Origin: Agapanthus africanus
Lineage: Eukaryota; Streptophyta; Magnoliopsida; Asparagales; Amaryllidaceae
NCBI GenBank assembly: GCA_030015575.1
Contig: JASDDO010000014.1
Location: 165,201,911 to 165,265,910, forward strand
Reading direction: 5' to 3'
DNA length: 64,000 nucleotides
Every line of letters starts with the position of its first letter. The stretch's first letter is position 1. The position numbers were made by a program, and so were the translations under genes. The notes beneath the pieces are model-generated. The model ran no database searches. It worked only from the letters and a program-made list of their open reading frames with translations, and was not told the origin of the DNA. Below, piece after piece: positions 11,123-22,539 of this stretch.

Positions 11123-11216
11123 ATAAATTTCAAATATTTAAAATTTAAGTTTACAATATGCATCTATTGTAATCCATTGGACATTAATATATAAATACCC
11201 AACCATGATCTAAAAG

Positions 11217-11492
11217 TTAATTTGTAATGTTGGGATACACACCCAAACATTCCATCGGCGTATGTTTAAAGCAATAAAAAGGGTGACAAGCACAACATGC
11301 AGCTCCTGGCCATGAATAACTCTTTTGTGAAATCAGATCGCTTTCCATGTTATTATCGATGTCGTTGACGGGTGCTAAGGCCATTTCATCGTATGTCATT
11401 GCGATTCTTGCCTCAACAAGCCCCTGAAAGAACATAGATGGAAGCAACAATACAAGAATAGCAAGACCTATTGAATAGTTTAAGACTTCCAT
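11217..11492 (-). CDS. Small secreted cysteine-rich peptide (hypothetical)
   Basis: An intact frame of 91 codons that does not belong to any transposon seen here. Residues 1-28 form a likely signal peptide with a long hydrophobic core (LAILVLLLPSMFF) and a plausible cleavage after VEA at 26-28. The mature part is acidic in the middle (residues 35-53) and ends in a cluster of five cysteines: C66, C67, C69, C74, C82, in the context CCACHPFYCFKHTPMEC. An N-glycosylation-type NIT sits at 88-90. A TATA box lies about 52 bp upstream of the ATG and AATAAA about 95 bp after the stop, so a single-exon gene with a short leader is plausible. I do not recognise the family. The odd number of cysteines and short length mean a missing exon or a non-coding chance frame remain possible. 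Confidence 0.55.
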   Translation of the reverse strand: MEVLNYSIGLAILVLLLPSMFFQGLVEARIAMTYDEMALAPVNDIDNNMESDLISQKSYSWPGAACCACHPFYCFKHTPMECLGVYPNITN

Positions 11493-11543
11493 TATCTTTG
11501 ATCTTCTTAAACTTTGAGATAATCTAACCTTCTTTACTCTTAC

Positions 11544-11551
11544 AATTTATA
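11544..11551 (-). promoter_or_regulatory. TATA box of the small peptide gene
   Basis: TATAAATT on the minus strand, about 52 bp before the ATG at 11,492. With transcription about 30 bp downstream the leader would be roughly 20-25 nt. Confidence 0.45.
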
Positions 11552-11780
11552 CCCATTACAGAGCACCTTATTGATTCAATGCTATTGAATAATTTGTAAA
11601 TAAATTAGCCAAAATCTTCTTACTTTAATGGCAAGTTGATAACCTTCTTTATTAACCTTAATAAGAGTTACGAATAAACTCCTCAAACTTACTACACCAC
11701 GAAATAAATCCCTCCGATCTCATTTAACAATCCTTCATGAGTAACATTATCGCCCATTTAATTATAACTATTGCCAAAGT
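11552..11780. other. Upstream DNA of the small peptide gene, nothing else seen
   Basis: AT-rich sequence without coherent frames; may include the promoter of the peptide gene on the minus strand. Confidence 0.4.
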
Positions 11781-11905
11781 GCGTTTGCTCGAGCGGCAAT
11801 GATACTCCCCCACTCTATGAGAAGTCTTGGATTCGAAACCACCCCCCAAACTTACGAGCTGTTGCAAAAAAGAAAAATAATAATAATTATTATTTCTACT
11901 TCGAT
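11781..11905 (+). mobile_element. Possible tRNA-derived SINE remnant
   Basis: An A-box-like TTTGCTCGAGCGGC at 11,784-11,797 and a B-box-like GGATTCGAAACC at 11,829-11,840 are spaced as in RNA polymerase III promoters of tRNA-derived SINEs, and an A-rich tail (AAAAAAGAAAAATAATAATAA) follows from about 11,866. No clear target duplication was found, and the boxes deviate from consensus, so this is a weak call. Confidence 0.35.
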
Positions 11906-12557
11906 GTGTCATGCAAAGAAAGGGTTAAATTGAGATGTGGTTTCTGTAGCAGCATGACTGTGACCAATAGTGTATTGCAGGAGGACATGGTTAGCATGAC
12001 CTTATCCATGGGGCTTAGAATAGAAATGTAACTATCACATAACTTTCTCTTCATATAACTGTACTGTATATAATGCATTTTATGTTATGTGCCATATTTT
12101 TGAAACAACATATAGTCTCATATATATGACACATGTATAATTAAGAACAATAATTTATTAGAACCAAATGATTTTTATTGAATGATTATATTATAACCGA
12201 AATATATTTCCATAATCTGCATAGGTTAATATTAAAGTACAAGAACAAAAGGGATGAGATATTATTTTTTTAATTTCTAGGAGTGTATATAATGATGCAA
12301 CAATATTATCTAAATTATATAGAAAAAGATAAGACTTTTCAATATAACGAAACTAAAACATAAAAATTCTATGGTACTAAATGAATCTATACATAAAAAA
12401 GTATAAGAAATTTAAGATATAAGAAATAATAGAAATCGATCATTATTGAAGAAGAATTACAAATCTACACAAAAAATTTAAAAAGATCAATTAGAAAATT
12501 AAAACTAACTTTTTTATATTATCTTTAATGTTGAAGTCATAGATGATTGAAAAAATA
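11906..12557. other. AT-rich stretch before CACTA-1, no gene seen
   Basis: No coherent frame or repeat structure recognised. It ends at the CACTA-1 terminus; the three bases before that terminus are ATA, the usual length of a CACTA target duplication. Confidence 0.5.
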
Positions 12558-12569
12558 CACTACTACAAT

Positions 12570-12945
12570 AATCGTTTGCCCCTACGGATATATCCATAAG
12601 GACATAAAATTCCTCCGTAGGTCCAAAGGCCACAGGTGCAAGCCTTCGTTCTGAACATGTCTCTACGGAGTAATAATTGCCTCTACGTCTTATTCCGTAA
12701 GGACATAATCTTTATTTAATTTATCTGTTTATAAAATAAAGTACTTGCCCCTACGGAAAGGGCCTGATAAATGCCCCTGCGTATTTATCCGTAGAGGCAA
12801 GTTTTACCACTGCTACTGAGTTCATAGGGACAAAATATCAGATATTCTAATATTTTGTCCTTACGGAGAAATGTGTAGGGGCAAAAGCGCATAAGCCGTA
12901 GGTGCAACAGTTTCCCCTACGGAGTAATCCGTAGGGACATTATAT
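12570..12945. repeat. CACTA-1 subterminal repeats
   Basis: At least eight copies, in both orientations, of a motif close to CCTACGGA/TCCGTAGGGGCA (for example near 12,570, 12,652, 12,690, 12,751, 12,790, 12,860, 12,915, 12,930). Arrays of short subterminal motifs are where the transposition proteins of CACTA elements bind. Confidence 0.85.
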
Positions 12946-12991
12946 CAGGTTTTCTTTTAAAAAAAAGAGGCTTCCCGTTTTTTCCTTGCCA

Positions 12992-12996
<5 letters not shown>

Positions 12997-13036
<40 letters not shown>
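12997..13036. repeat. (AT)20 microsatellite
   Basis: Forty bases of uninterrupted AT repeat inside CACTA-1. Confidence 0.98.
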
Positions 13037-13038
<2 letters not shown>

Positions 13039-13217
13039 AAAAATAGAAATATTCATAATCAACATCTCACGCATAATATATAAAAGAAATAAACAAATAG
13101 AATACGAAATCAATCTAAAATTATCGTGAACATACAAACAACCACTAATATCATCCAAAATATATACAATATGTATCAGATAAGTACATACATCCTAAAA
13201 ATATAAATAAAACTACC

Positions 13218-16200
13218 TTAGCTCGGTCCAACGACTGCACCTCTGATAATCGCCGTAATCTGGTGTATCTGCTCCTCGGTGCAATCCTGGGTCGTCAAAA
13301 ACTCGACTAATAAAGGAGCGGACTGTGCGGGGGTCTGAGCAGGCTGTGGAGCTGTAGAAATGGTCTGCGCAACCGCAGCTGAGATAGTGGCTTGCGTAGC
13401 CGTAGCCGAAGGAGATGCATGTGGAACCGCAGCCGAAGTAGCCTGTCGAATCTATAAAATTTTGTGTGTGTAATAAACGAGTAAGAACGGGGTATTAGAT
13501 TTTAATCGAATTCGTATCATTATCAGATTATTGCGAAACTGCGAATTTATATATGTTTTTTTGAGCTTCCACACGTTCTGTTGAAGTTCATATATTATGT
13601 ATGAGAATTTATATATCTTGAAATTCCACACATTCAGGGCTATGTTTTTATACCCCAATCTAAGAATACTTAGGAACTTAGGCCTAGTTTAGGTATCTGG
13701 TTGGAAAACCGTAGTTTATTTTAATTAGATAGTTTTATGTAAGTATGATTAATCAAAACTAAGTTTACAACCAAATAAGCTCAGGCTACTAAAATTGCAT
13801 ATGTTACTATCTATAATATGATATAATATTTTACTATTAAGTAATATACGTATCAACATCTCCTTCAACTCCTCGACGGTGGTCTTCAAGGCGGCAACAT
13901 CATACTCCAGACGTCGCTTACGGGGGGTAAGAGAAGTAACCGCCGAAGTGGAGACCAGCTTCATATGGGCGCTGCTAGGACCCATTCCCTAGCCTCTCTC
14001 CCAACCTCCGTGGTGCCCTCCATGTGCGGCATTTAGGACTGGGGTCAGTAGCATCGGATCGTTCTGTCCACTAAAATCGATCCCCGATATCTCCGCCTAC
14101 TCCACCACCCGCTCCTACACCCACATTAACCATTAAAATATAAGTATATCATTTAAATTTGAACTTATCAAAACAAAATTTTCATTCGAATTAGAATAAA
14201 TATTAACATTTATGCAATACTCCTGGGTAGTGGTGTCGGAGAATCGAAACTCGCCCATAGCGAGATCTGTCGAGGTGCCGTAGACGGTAAGATACGCGAT
14301 CAACACTCTCGGTGTACCACCCTATGCCAGGGTTTGAGCTCTCTACAATTCACTAAAAATTTACACTTATTATAAAATAACTCTTAATATTGCATTATAT
14401 CAAAATAGATCTATTGTAATTTACCGATACCTCCATGGCACGAGTAATGTTTCTCGAGCCACCTGTGTAAGTGGGATAACCCATCTTCACCGATTTCCTA
14501 TTCTCCTTATTTTGATCGGCACGTTTCTGCAAAATACGATCAGATTTAGTTTTCTAATTAAGCAACACAAAATAATAAATTATATACTAAATAATGAATT
14601 ACATTAAAATTACAAAGCTGTTTGCGCTCAGATTCATAATATTGGCACAAGAGAGGCCGTGTATCTATATCGACTCTGGTAAAAGCCAGAGAATATAGGA
14701 GAGCCGCTCTCTCTGCATCGGGGGTCGCCAGCCATACCAAATAGCAATCGATCATCATCTCATTCCTATTATATCGGATCTTAGATTGCATGTTCTTCAT
14801 GAGTCCCATGTAAAGAGCGTGAAGATCGAGCACTTTGTCAGGGTGATCAGGGTCGGGTACAGGCTGAAAGCCGTAATACAACTGCAAATACAAAAAAAAT
14901 AATGTATTTAAATTACAAGTTTTAAATAATAATAAATTTACTTGATAAGTTAAATGAAAATATATATTAATACCTGAGCCTGATGCCAAAAAAGGACAAA
15001 TGAGTGTCGGTGCTGATCGCCTCACTCAACGTGAAGTGGATACTTCTTTTGGATGCGGCTCTCATCCCCTATATACCGGCTGAAGCTCTCGGCATAATCG
15101 CCAGTATAGCGATAATGGGGGTAAAGAATAGGGGGAATGGTGTCTTCCCCCCTAGCTCTATCGGGCCTCAGCCTATGGGACTGATTCGGACCTCGAGTCC
15201 CCCTCTCAGGATGGGGTTGTCCTGCATCTACAAGAAATATCAAGACAAGCAATATTAAGACAAAACGGTATTAAAAAATTAAGGATTAACGAAAATTGAA
15301 GTGGGATATATACCTTCGGGATAGCAGCACGAGCGTGAGCCCGGGCAGTAGCACAAACGGGACGATAGTTCCTTCGGCGAGGAACAGCCGGTGATCCAGA
15401 CGTAGACGCATCCCCTCCAACTAGAAAATAAACATTGACGATATAATTACATGAATCTCATGGTTATTCTTAGAGGATATGTAAAATAAATAAATATTTT
15501 ATATTTAAGAATACTAACCTGCAGACTGAGCGGAGGACACAGGAGTGGCGGGAGTGGCCTCTACGCCAGATGTGGATGCACCACGTATAATTAGACAATT
15601 AAAAATAGATTATATAAGTAATTGCAAAAGGAATGTGTATATCTATAATATAACATTCTAAATCAATATACATGCAATATAGGATATATAAACATACTCA
15701 CAGGTGCGGTGGTGGCCTCTGCCCAGGATGTGGAGGCACCACCTACAGCTAGATAATCAAAAATTGATTATCTAACTAAGAGCAAAAAGAATGTGTGTGT
15801 ATTTATGATATAACATTCTAAATCAATATACATGCAATATAGGATATATAAATATACCCGCATGTGTGGTGGTGGCCTCTGCCCGGGATATGGAGGCACC
15901 ACATACAACTAGACAATCAAAAATTGATTATCTAAGTAAGAGCAAAAATAATGTGTGTATATTTATGATATAACATTCTAAATAAATATGCATACATTAT
16001 AGGATATAAAAACATACCTACCGGTGCGGTAGCAGCCTCTGATTTTGATGTGGATGCACCACCTACAACTAGACAATTAAAATTGACTATATAAATAATT
16101 TTAAAATAAATATGCGCGTATATCTATAATATTACATTCAAAATGAATATGCGTGCAATATATCTGGAGGTGTAGCAAAGTCCACACGGAAGAACTCATC

Positions 16201-16344
16201 CGAAGGGGATACGGATTGAGGTGCAAGACCAGCCCTTTGGAGCTCCCTATGTAGCTCCCTGGGCGGCAGAACCGCTTTGCCTTTGCCTCTTCCTCTGCCG
16301 TGGCTGGTGCTCCTGCTGCCCCTCGCTGCTCCGGGCGTCGTCAT
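13218..16344 (-). pseudogene. CACTA-1 accessory (second) gene, multi-exon
   Basis: Minus-strand gene between transposase and 3' terminus, the usual place of the second CACTA gene. Exon 1 starts at 16,344 (MTTPGAARGSRS, then a basic RGRGKGK run). Four similar mini-exons follow (15,521-16,062), then coherent segments near 15,252-15,022 (DHPDK region at about 14,850 in the next exon, 14,880-14,620, ending RPLLCQYYESERKQL), 14,345-14,222 (PRVLIAYLTVYG, then MGEFRFSDTTTQE), 14,110-13,860 (EISGIDFSGQNDPMLLTPVL and a probable coiled coil ALKTTVEELKEML) and a last exon 13,451-13,218 rich in A, T, Q and P ending EQIHQITAIIRGAVVGPS. Acceptor AG at 13,452-13,453 fits. Conserved reading frames suggest recent function, but one or two stops occur. 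Such proteins bind subterminal repeats in related elements; here that is inference. Confidence 0.6.
15521..16165 (-). repeat. Four-copy tandem duplication of a mini-exon, period about 160 bp
   Basis: Four units carry a GC-rich block of about 41-63 bp at 15,521-15,584, 15,702-15,742, 15,862-15,902 and 16,022-16,062, separated by near-identical AT-rich intron-like DNA. On the minus strand the blocks encode variants of GASTSWAEATTAP and most end in a donor-like GTGAG or GTAGG. Both exon and intron have been duplicated together. Confidence 0.85.
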
Positions 16345-16465
16345 CAGACCTAGATAAGAGTATAATCATTACATGCATGCAATATATGTATAGATTGTAG
16401 AAATGTGAAGTAATAATATAACATTACTGATAGCCTTTTTCGTTTTGTAGACGCATTAGACATAT

Positions 16466-19400
16466 CTACTTGGATTTCATCATCGATATCATTTCTAACC
16501 CACGTAACTTCACGATCAGCCGAAAACAACACATCTTTTGAAACAGACGGTCAGAGCATTCTAAGTCTTCTCTTTTATTCATTCTCATCGTTGTCCTCCA
16601 TACAATCCTCGAATTCTGGGACATCGTAAACATTCCTGGGTTTCTAACGGCATACAACACTCCATCTCGGATGCTTCAAGCACTGTGAGTAGTATATTTG
16701 AAATACTTGGTTCAGAAAGATAAATGGATCGTCCTGACCGTAAAATCGAAGTGTGTTCATACTAGTCAATTCATATTCATCTTTCCAAGTCCCGAGATTG
16801 TTTCTCCACTTATACGTATCAGTTCGTGTATCGTACCAAATACACTGAAATATATAAAACGGTTCTGATCGTCTGGGATATTGGATGCCAAGTATGCAAT
16901 TTAAGTATCCATAATAAATCACACCATCCGATCCTACCGTCGCAATCCCATTATTCTGAGTGGTTTGAGATGTTTTTATATTCTTAACTTCAAATTTGTA
17001 TCCAAGGACACCGAATCCTTTATAATATGCAACCTTCATGCTAGGAAACTGAGCTAAACATCTTGAATCTCTCTTTGATGATGCAAACAAGTTCGGATCG
17101 TGGATCTGACAAAATAAATTTTATGGCAAATACATAGTGATATAAGTTTAGATTAAGACTGGTAGCAATAACATGTTATTCGAACAACTTACATGATCTG
17201 CAACCCAATCATAAAAATTATCTTGATTATATTTTTCCAATCGTTCTTCATTCTAATCAGGATGCCCCTCACATATCTTATCAATATGAATTCTGTTATC
17301 AATAATAAATTATGATATTAATATTATATCATTTCATACACACAAACACAAATATAAAAATTAATCCAAAAAAACTTACTCTTTAATTTTTTCAAGATAT
17401 ACGCTATTGAGAAGGATAAACCGATATATCTTGTTGATAAACATAGTATCTACTCTCTTATAATCTGCTTTACCATATGGCCCGTCCTGAATTCTTCGAG
17501 ACCGGTTAAGTTTCGTCTCTATGTTCTCGTCCAGGTAGCGGGAACAAAATGTGGTTACTTCATTTAGAAGATAATCTTGCATGATAGACCCCTCTAGTCG
17601 ATTTCTACTGCGTATATACTCTTTTAGAGTATAGAGATATCTAAAGAAAAATATGTTAAATAAATAAATATGGACATATAGGACAACAACAATTTTACAA
17701 AATGCGTAAAACGAAAAATTCAACGTACCTTTCGACAGGATGCATCCATCGATATTGTACCGGTCCGGCAAACTTAAGCTCGGTTGCAAGATGAACCGGC
17801 AGGTGTATTATGATATCGAAAAACGACGACGGGAAAATATGCTCAAGCTTGCAAAGTATCAATGAAATAGAATTTTCTAGATTCTCCAGCGTCACAACAT
17901 CCAAGGTTTTAACACAAAATTCTCTATAAAAGCAACAAAGGTCATTAATTATTAGACTAACCAATTCGGGAAAGGAAGTCCTAAGGTCTAATGGGAGAAG
18001 GTGCTCCATAATAACATGGTGATCATGATTTTTCAGCCCATTGATCTTGCCTTTCACAATTTTTATCTTCTTGCTAAATGATCCTGAGAAATCTGTGGAA
18101 AATTTCAAATTATGCAACACCTGCAGGAACCTGTTCTTCTCCAGTTGTGACATATGATACGTGGCATTAAGAAATATAAACTTGCCTGGTTTACCTACTA
18201 TCAGTTTATGATGTAATTCACTTCTAATTTCCCGGTCTTGAAGATCCATCAGAGCACGGAGGTTGTCTTTCGATTTTCAGTCTTTACAAAAAAGCAAGTT
18301 GAGTACGTGCTCGGATACTCCCTTCTCTATGTGCATGACGTCCAGACAATGACATACTAAATTTGTTGATCGGTACGGAAGCTCATAGAAAATGTTTAAC
18401 TTATTCCAGTAGGTTGGTTTGACCTGTTTTGCCGGATCTATCCCGAAGGTCATATTATTGTAACCATCCCACTGGGCAATCACGTCCTCTCCGAACAATG
18501 GGGCTGGAGGCTCAAGAAGCTCCTGATGGCCATTAAAATGAGCAACGTCTAACCTGTAGGGATGGTCTAGTGGCAGAAAATGCCGATGACCACAATAACA
18601 AACCTTCCTGCTAAAATTCAACAATTTCGATGTTGTATCTTGATGGCAATAAGGGCATGCTTTGTGATCATGTATGGACCAACCTCATAGCATTCCATAT
18701 GCAAGAAAGTCATTAATTGTCCACATTAAAACCACACGCATTGTGAAGTTTGTATCTGCGTTTGCATTGTAAGTCTCTACACCATCAATGAATAAATATT
18801 TTAACGCATCGATCAGAGATCGGAGATAGAAGTCGATATTGTTTCCCGGTGAGTTTGGTCCATCAATAAGAAGATGCATCATAAAGTAGGATTGATCCAA
18901 TAGCCAACCAAAGTGATAGATTATAAACTATTATTACAACGGGCTATGTGTTGCGGCTTCCAGTCATATAATTGAATGGGCAGAAGCCATCACTAGCCAG
19001 TCCGACCTGACATTGCGAGGATCACTACTGAATATTTGGTGCTTTCTATTGAAATCCTTCCATGCCGGTGAATCACATGGATGACTCATTTTTCTATCTT
19101 TGCTTGGAGCAGCACGTTGATGCCAAATCATTGCCTCGGCTGTTTTCTTGCACCTGAATAGCCTCAGCAGCCTCTGTGTTATGGGAAAGTATCGTGCTAT
19201 CTTGACAGGCATATCAGGCTTCTTATCAGATTCTTTCGGCTTATACCTGAACTCTCCGCATGTTGGACACTCTTTCAAATCTGAATTCTCTTTCCGGTAC
19301 AACACGCAATTTTTGGGACATGCATGAATTTTCTCACAGTTCAGACCCAAATCAGACATCATCTTCTGAGTTTCGTACCAGCTGTCGAGCACGTTATTTC

Positions 19401-19924
19401 CCGGGGGTATAGAATCTTTCAGGAACTTCAGAAGCATCATAAATGACTTGTTACTTCATCCATTTAAGCACTTAATCTGGAAATGTTGTACGAACCATGA
19501 TAGAGTGGAATACTTTGCATTCTCATAAATTGGTCTTCTAGCATCATTCATGAACTTTTCATACTTATCCGCACGCGGTCCTTGACCGGATGGAATCCCA
19601 TCTTCGGTAGGAATACTATCACCAAGGGCAGCCTCTACCATATCCTCTATTCTTTCTCCTGGAAAGAAATTATCGTCTTCTTCTTCTTCCGCCGCATTAT
19701 CGTCTTCTCCTTCTTCTTCTGCCGCATTACCATCTTTTTCTTGTCCTTCCCCATAATATAGCCAAGTTGTATAAAGTCTAGTAAAACCATGTTTAACGAT
19801 GTTAAGCGCTACGATTTCTGTCTTTTGCCAGAACTTATTCCCACATCTATCGCACGAACAGAGAATTTTCTCTAACATGATCTTATTATGTGCGCATGCA
19901 AATTCAATGAAAGCAGCAACTCCT
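16466..19924 (-). pseudogene. CACTA-1 transposase (TnpD/tnp2-like), broken
   Basis: Large part of a plant CACTA transposase read from 19,924 downward. In order: end of the transposase-associated domain (GVAAFIEFA, ILCSCDRCGNKFW) and an acidic spacer of E/D repeats (about 19,720-19,650); a cysteine motif ACPKNCVLYRKEN...CPTCG (19,340-19,250) opening the tnp2 transposase domain; the tnp2 core (IDGPNSPGNNIDFYL near 18,840; LVCHCLDVMHIEKGVSEHVL near 18,330); a DUF4218-like region (LCKLEHIFPSSFFDII, GPVQYRWMHPVERY, 17,860-17,740); CSRYLDENIETKLNR (17,545-17,505); and a DUF4216-like C-terminus (YGQDDPFIFLNQVFQIYY near 16,730-16,685). A TGG-to-TGA change near 19,455 and a frameshift near 19,005 break it. 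The first 25 codons are displaced to 52,537-52,461. Confidence 0.9.
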
Positions 19925-19989
19925 GCAACTGTTCCCGCAAAATTTTTTGGCAAAGAGCTATTTGTTCCCTTATAAAAAAAGGGAAGAGG

Positions 19990-20480
19990 AAAAGAATCCT
20001 AATAGTTTGGCATCACGTGTTAAACACGTGGACGCTTATATGCAAAGCATATAAGCGCTGAAAACAAATAACTAAGGGTCAAATTGGTCTCATGTATTAA
20101 ACACATGAGCGCTCATATTCAAAGCATATGAGCACTGAATAAAATAAACTTAAATGCCAAACTGGCTTCACGTGTTAAACACGTGAGCGCTCATATGCAA
20201 AGTATATAAACGCTGAAAACAAATAACTAAGGGTCAAACTGGCCTCACGTGTTAAACACGTGAGCGCTCATATGCAAAGCATATGAGCACTGAATACAAA
20301 TAACCAATGGCCAAACAGGCCTCACGTGTTAAACACGTGAGAGCTCATATGCAAAGCATATGAGCACTGAAAATAAACAGGCTAAAACCCACACTAGAGG
20401 TCATGTGTTAAATACGTGAGTTCTCTTGCCGCAATCTTTGGCAGCGCTCACATGCAAAGCATGTAAGCGCCCCAATTTAA
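19990..20480. repeat. Tandem double-hairpin array (unit about 76 bp)
   Basis: About six units; each has CACGTGTTAAACACGTG (for example 20,246-20,262) followed directly by a second stem AGCGCTCATATGC-AAA-GCATATGAGCRCT (20,263-20,291) and a spacer of about 30 bp. The same array is in copies B (40,360-40,830) and C (45,520-45,980). Confidence 0.9.
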
Positions 20481-21240
20481 AATGATCCCATCTGATAGAA
20501 TTAAATTCAATTTGGGAAATATTTTCCCTGATCTTTCTAATATGGAGAGATCTTTTTCTAACAGAGAATCTTGGATTTATAATCCAATGGAGATAAAATA
20601 TCACCAATTAAACCATCTGATAGAATTAAATTCTATGTGGGAAATATTTCTCTGGTCTTTCTCAAACTATAAAGATCTTCTCTGTTAAACAGAGGACCCT
20701 TGGATCAAAAATCCAACGGTGATTATAAAATCACCCATCAATCATTTGAAAGAATAAAATTCTATCTTAGGAAAACATATTCTTAATCTTGTTAAACTAA
20801 CAAGATATTTATATGATAGAATAAAATTCTGATCTTGTTAAACTAACAAGATATTCATATTATAAAATAAAATTCTAACAAGATATTCAAATTATAAAAT
20901 AAAATTCTATGTTAGGAAAATATCTTCCTAATTTTGTTAAAATAACAAGATATTAATATGATAGAATAAAATTCTAATCTTGTTAAAATAACAAGATATT
21001 AATAAAATAAAATAAAATTCTAATCTTGTTAAACTAACAAGATATTTATATGATAGAATAAAATTCTATGTTAAGAAAATATTTCCTTTTCTTGTAAAAC
21101 AAATAAGAAATCTTCTCTGTTAAACAGAGAGTCTTTGGATTAAAAATTCAATGGTGAATAAAATTCACCGATTAATCTAAAAGATCATTTTGGTTGATTA
21201 TAAAATCAATCATGATCTCCCAATGTGAGATTTTCTCAAC
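20480..21240. repeat. AT-rich zone of concatenated short inverted repeats
   Basis: Successive mini-palindromes with AT loops: TCTGTTAAACAGA (20,681-20,693), ATCTTGTTAAACTAACAAGAT (about 20,786-20,806, recurring several times), GATAGAATAAAATTCTATC, GATTGATTATAAAATCAATC near 21,195. Partly a tandem array built on GATAGAATAAAATTCTA plus CTTGTTAAACTAACAAG. Confidence 0.85.
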
Positions 21241-21262
21241 AAATTGATTATTTTCTTTCTTC

Positions 21263-21270
21263 TATAAATA
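21263..21270 (+). promoter_or_regulatory. LTR TATA box, gypsy-A copy A
   Basis: TATAAATA inside CTTCTATAAATAGGAACAA. It is conserved at the same place in copies B (41,614-41,621) and C (46,765-46,772), where it is TCCTATAAATAGGA, itself an inverted repeat. It would put transcription start near 21,295, making U3 about 1.36 kb. Confidence 0.75.
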
Positions 21271-21949
21271 GGAACAAAGAGATGACAAAAAGGAGAAAAG
21301 AAAAGAGGAGAACTCCCATAAACTTCTGTAAAAATACAGAAGGCTCTCAAAACAACAGAGAATTTAATTATCTCAAAAAAGAAACTTTCCCTCTTAAAAA
21401 CCTTAGGTAGAGAAAAAAGAAGAGATCAAAAAACACCTCCTTTACCTATTAAAAGGGTTTAACCCTTCTCAAAGAACTTAGTTTTTTCTCTGGATCTAAG
21501 ATCCACAAGACAAGTCTTCCACAAGTTGAGAATTTAATTCTCATCGGGAAGATCTTGTTCTTGAGAATCAAAGATTCAGGGGAGAACATGGATACAAGAA
21601 CATGAAGAAGATGGAGTTCATAATACTCCGGGAACTTAGTTCCTTCAAATCAAGAACTTAGTTCTTAAAAGAACCTGATCCCAGATCCTCAAAATAGTAA
21701 TCTTGGTGATTCTTAATGGTCAAAACACCATTAAAAGAGGTTTAACCTCTCTGAAAACAAGAACATGGAAAACATGGAGTTCATAATACTCCAGAAATTT
21801 AGTTCCTTCAAATCAAGAACTTAGTTCTTAAATAACATGATCCCAGATCCTCAAAATAATGATCTTGGTGATCATTAATGGTTAAAATACCTTTAACAGA
21901 GATTTAAGTACTATAAAAATATCAACAGAGATTAAATCTCCGAAAACAT

Positions 21950-22130
21950 AGCGCCTCACGTGAAACACAAGTGAGCGCCGGAAAAATTTAGTGCTTAGCA
22001 CTATAGGAGCGCCTCATGTGAAATACACGTGAGCACCACAAAAGTTAGTGCTTAGCACTATTGGAGCGCCTCACGTGATATACACGTGAGCGCTATATGC
22101 AGCTGAGTGCTTAGCACTGCTGGGTGTTAC
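21950..22130. repeat. Three-unit repeat with CACGTG and GTGCTTAGCAC palindromes
   Basis: Three units of about 58-60 bp, each GCGCCTCACGTG-AAATA-CACGTGAGCGC followed by TTAGTGCTTAGCACTA (first at 21,988-22,003). Present also at 42,308-42,480 and 47,458-47,630. Confidence 0.85.
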
Positions 22131-22539
22131 AGAAACCCAATCTTATCCTAAATTGGCTAAGCTTATATTCATGATATCCAAACTGATCTTAGTCTCAAAT
22201 ATGACTAATGATCTCTCATTGATGATATCCAAAATGATATTCATCCCATATCTCCTAAGATAATCTTAGTCTCAAATAAGGCTAATGATTTTTAGATGAT
22301 CCACCATGATCTTTTCCCTCAAATACGGAATTTGGTTCAATGGTACATCTCTCTACACCTTTGATATATGTCGTTGTAATTCTTCAACGTCTTTAGAGAG
22401 GTGGCGGGTCCCGACGACCAACAAGTTCTTTCATTGATGTACTTCCAAACTGACGTTCATGCCTCAAATCGGATCGTGCCCCAAATTGGGCACATTCCAT
22501 GTCACCATTGTTCACTCCGCTACGTAACAAAAACACGTA

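Larger units (their letters stand above)
12558..19929 (-). mobile_element. CACTA-1 transposon, 3' part
   Basis: En/Spm-type DNA transposon on the minus strand. The terminus CACTACTACAATAATCG starts at 12,558. Subterminal motifs follow (12,570-12,945), then an accessory gene (13,218-16,344) and a transposase pseudogene (16,466-19,924). The transposase exon is cut by gypsy-A at 19,930 and continues at 52,461. The 5' terminal repeat was not found, so the element is either truncated or its end has been destroyed by later insertions between 52,700 and 53,430. Confidence 0.85.

Noticed and set aside
11784..11840. Functional tRNA gene
   Set aside because: Only A- and B-box-like parts match; no acceptor stem pairing or anticodon arm could be formed by eye.
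12940..13158. Open frame at the (AT)20 microsatellite
   Set aside because: The frame is created by the repeat (alternating I and Y codons).
19990..20480. Regularly spaced repeats looking like a CRISPR array
   Set aside because: Spacers are themselves repeated, units are palindromic and diverged, and the array lies in a plant LTR present three times.
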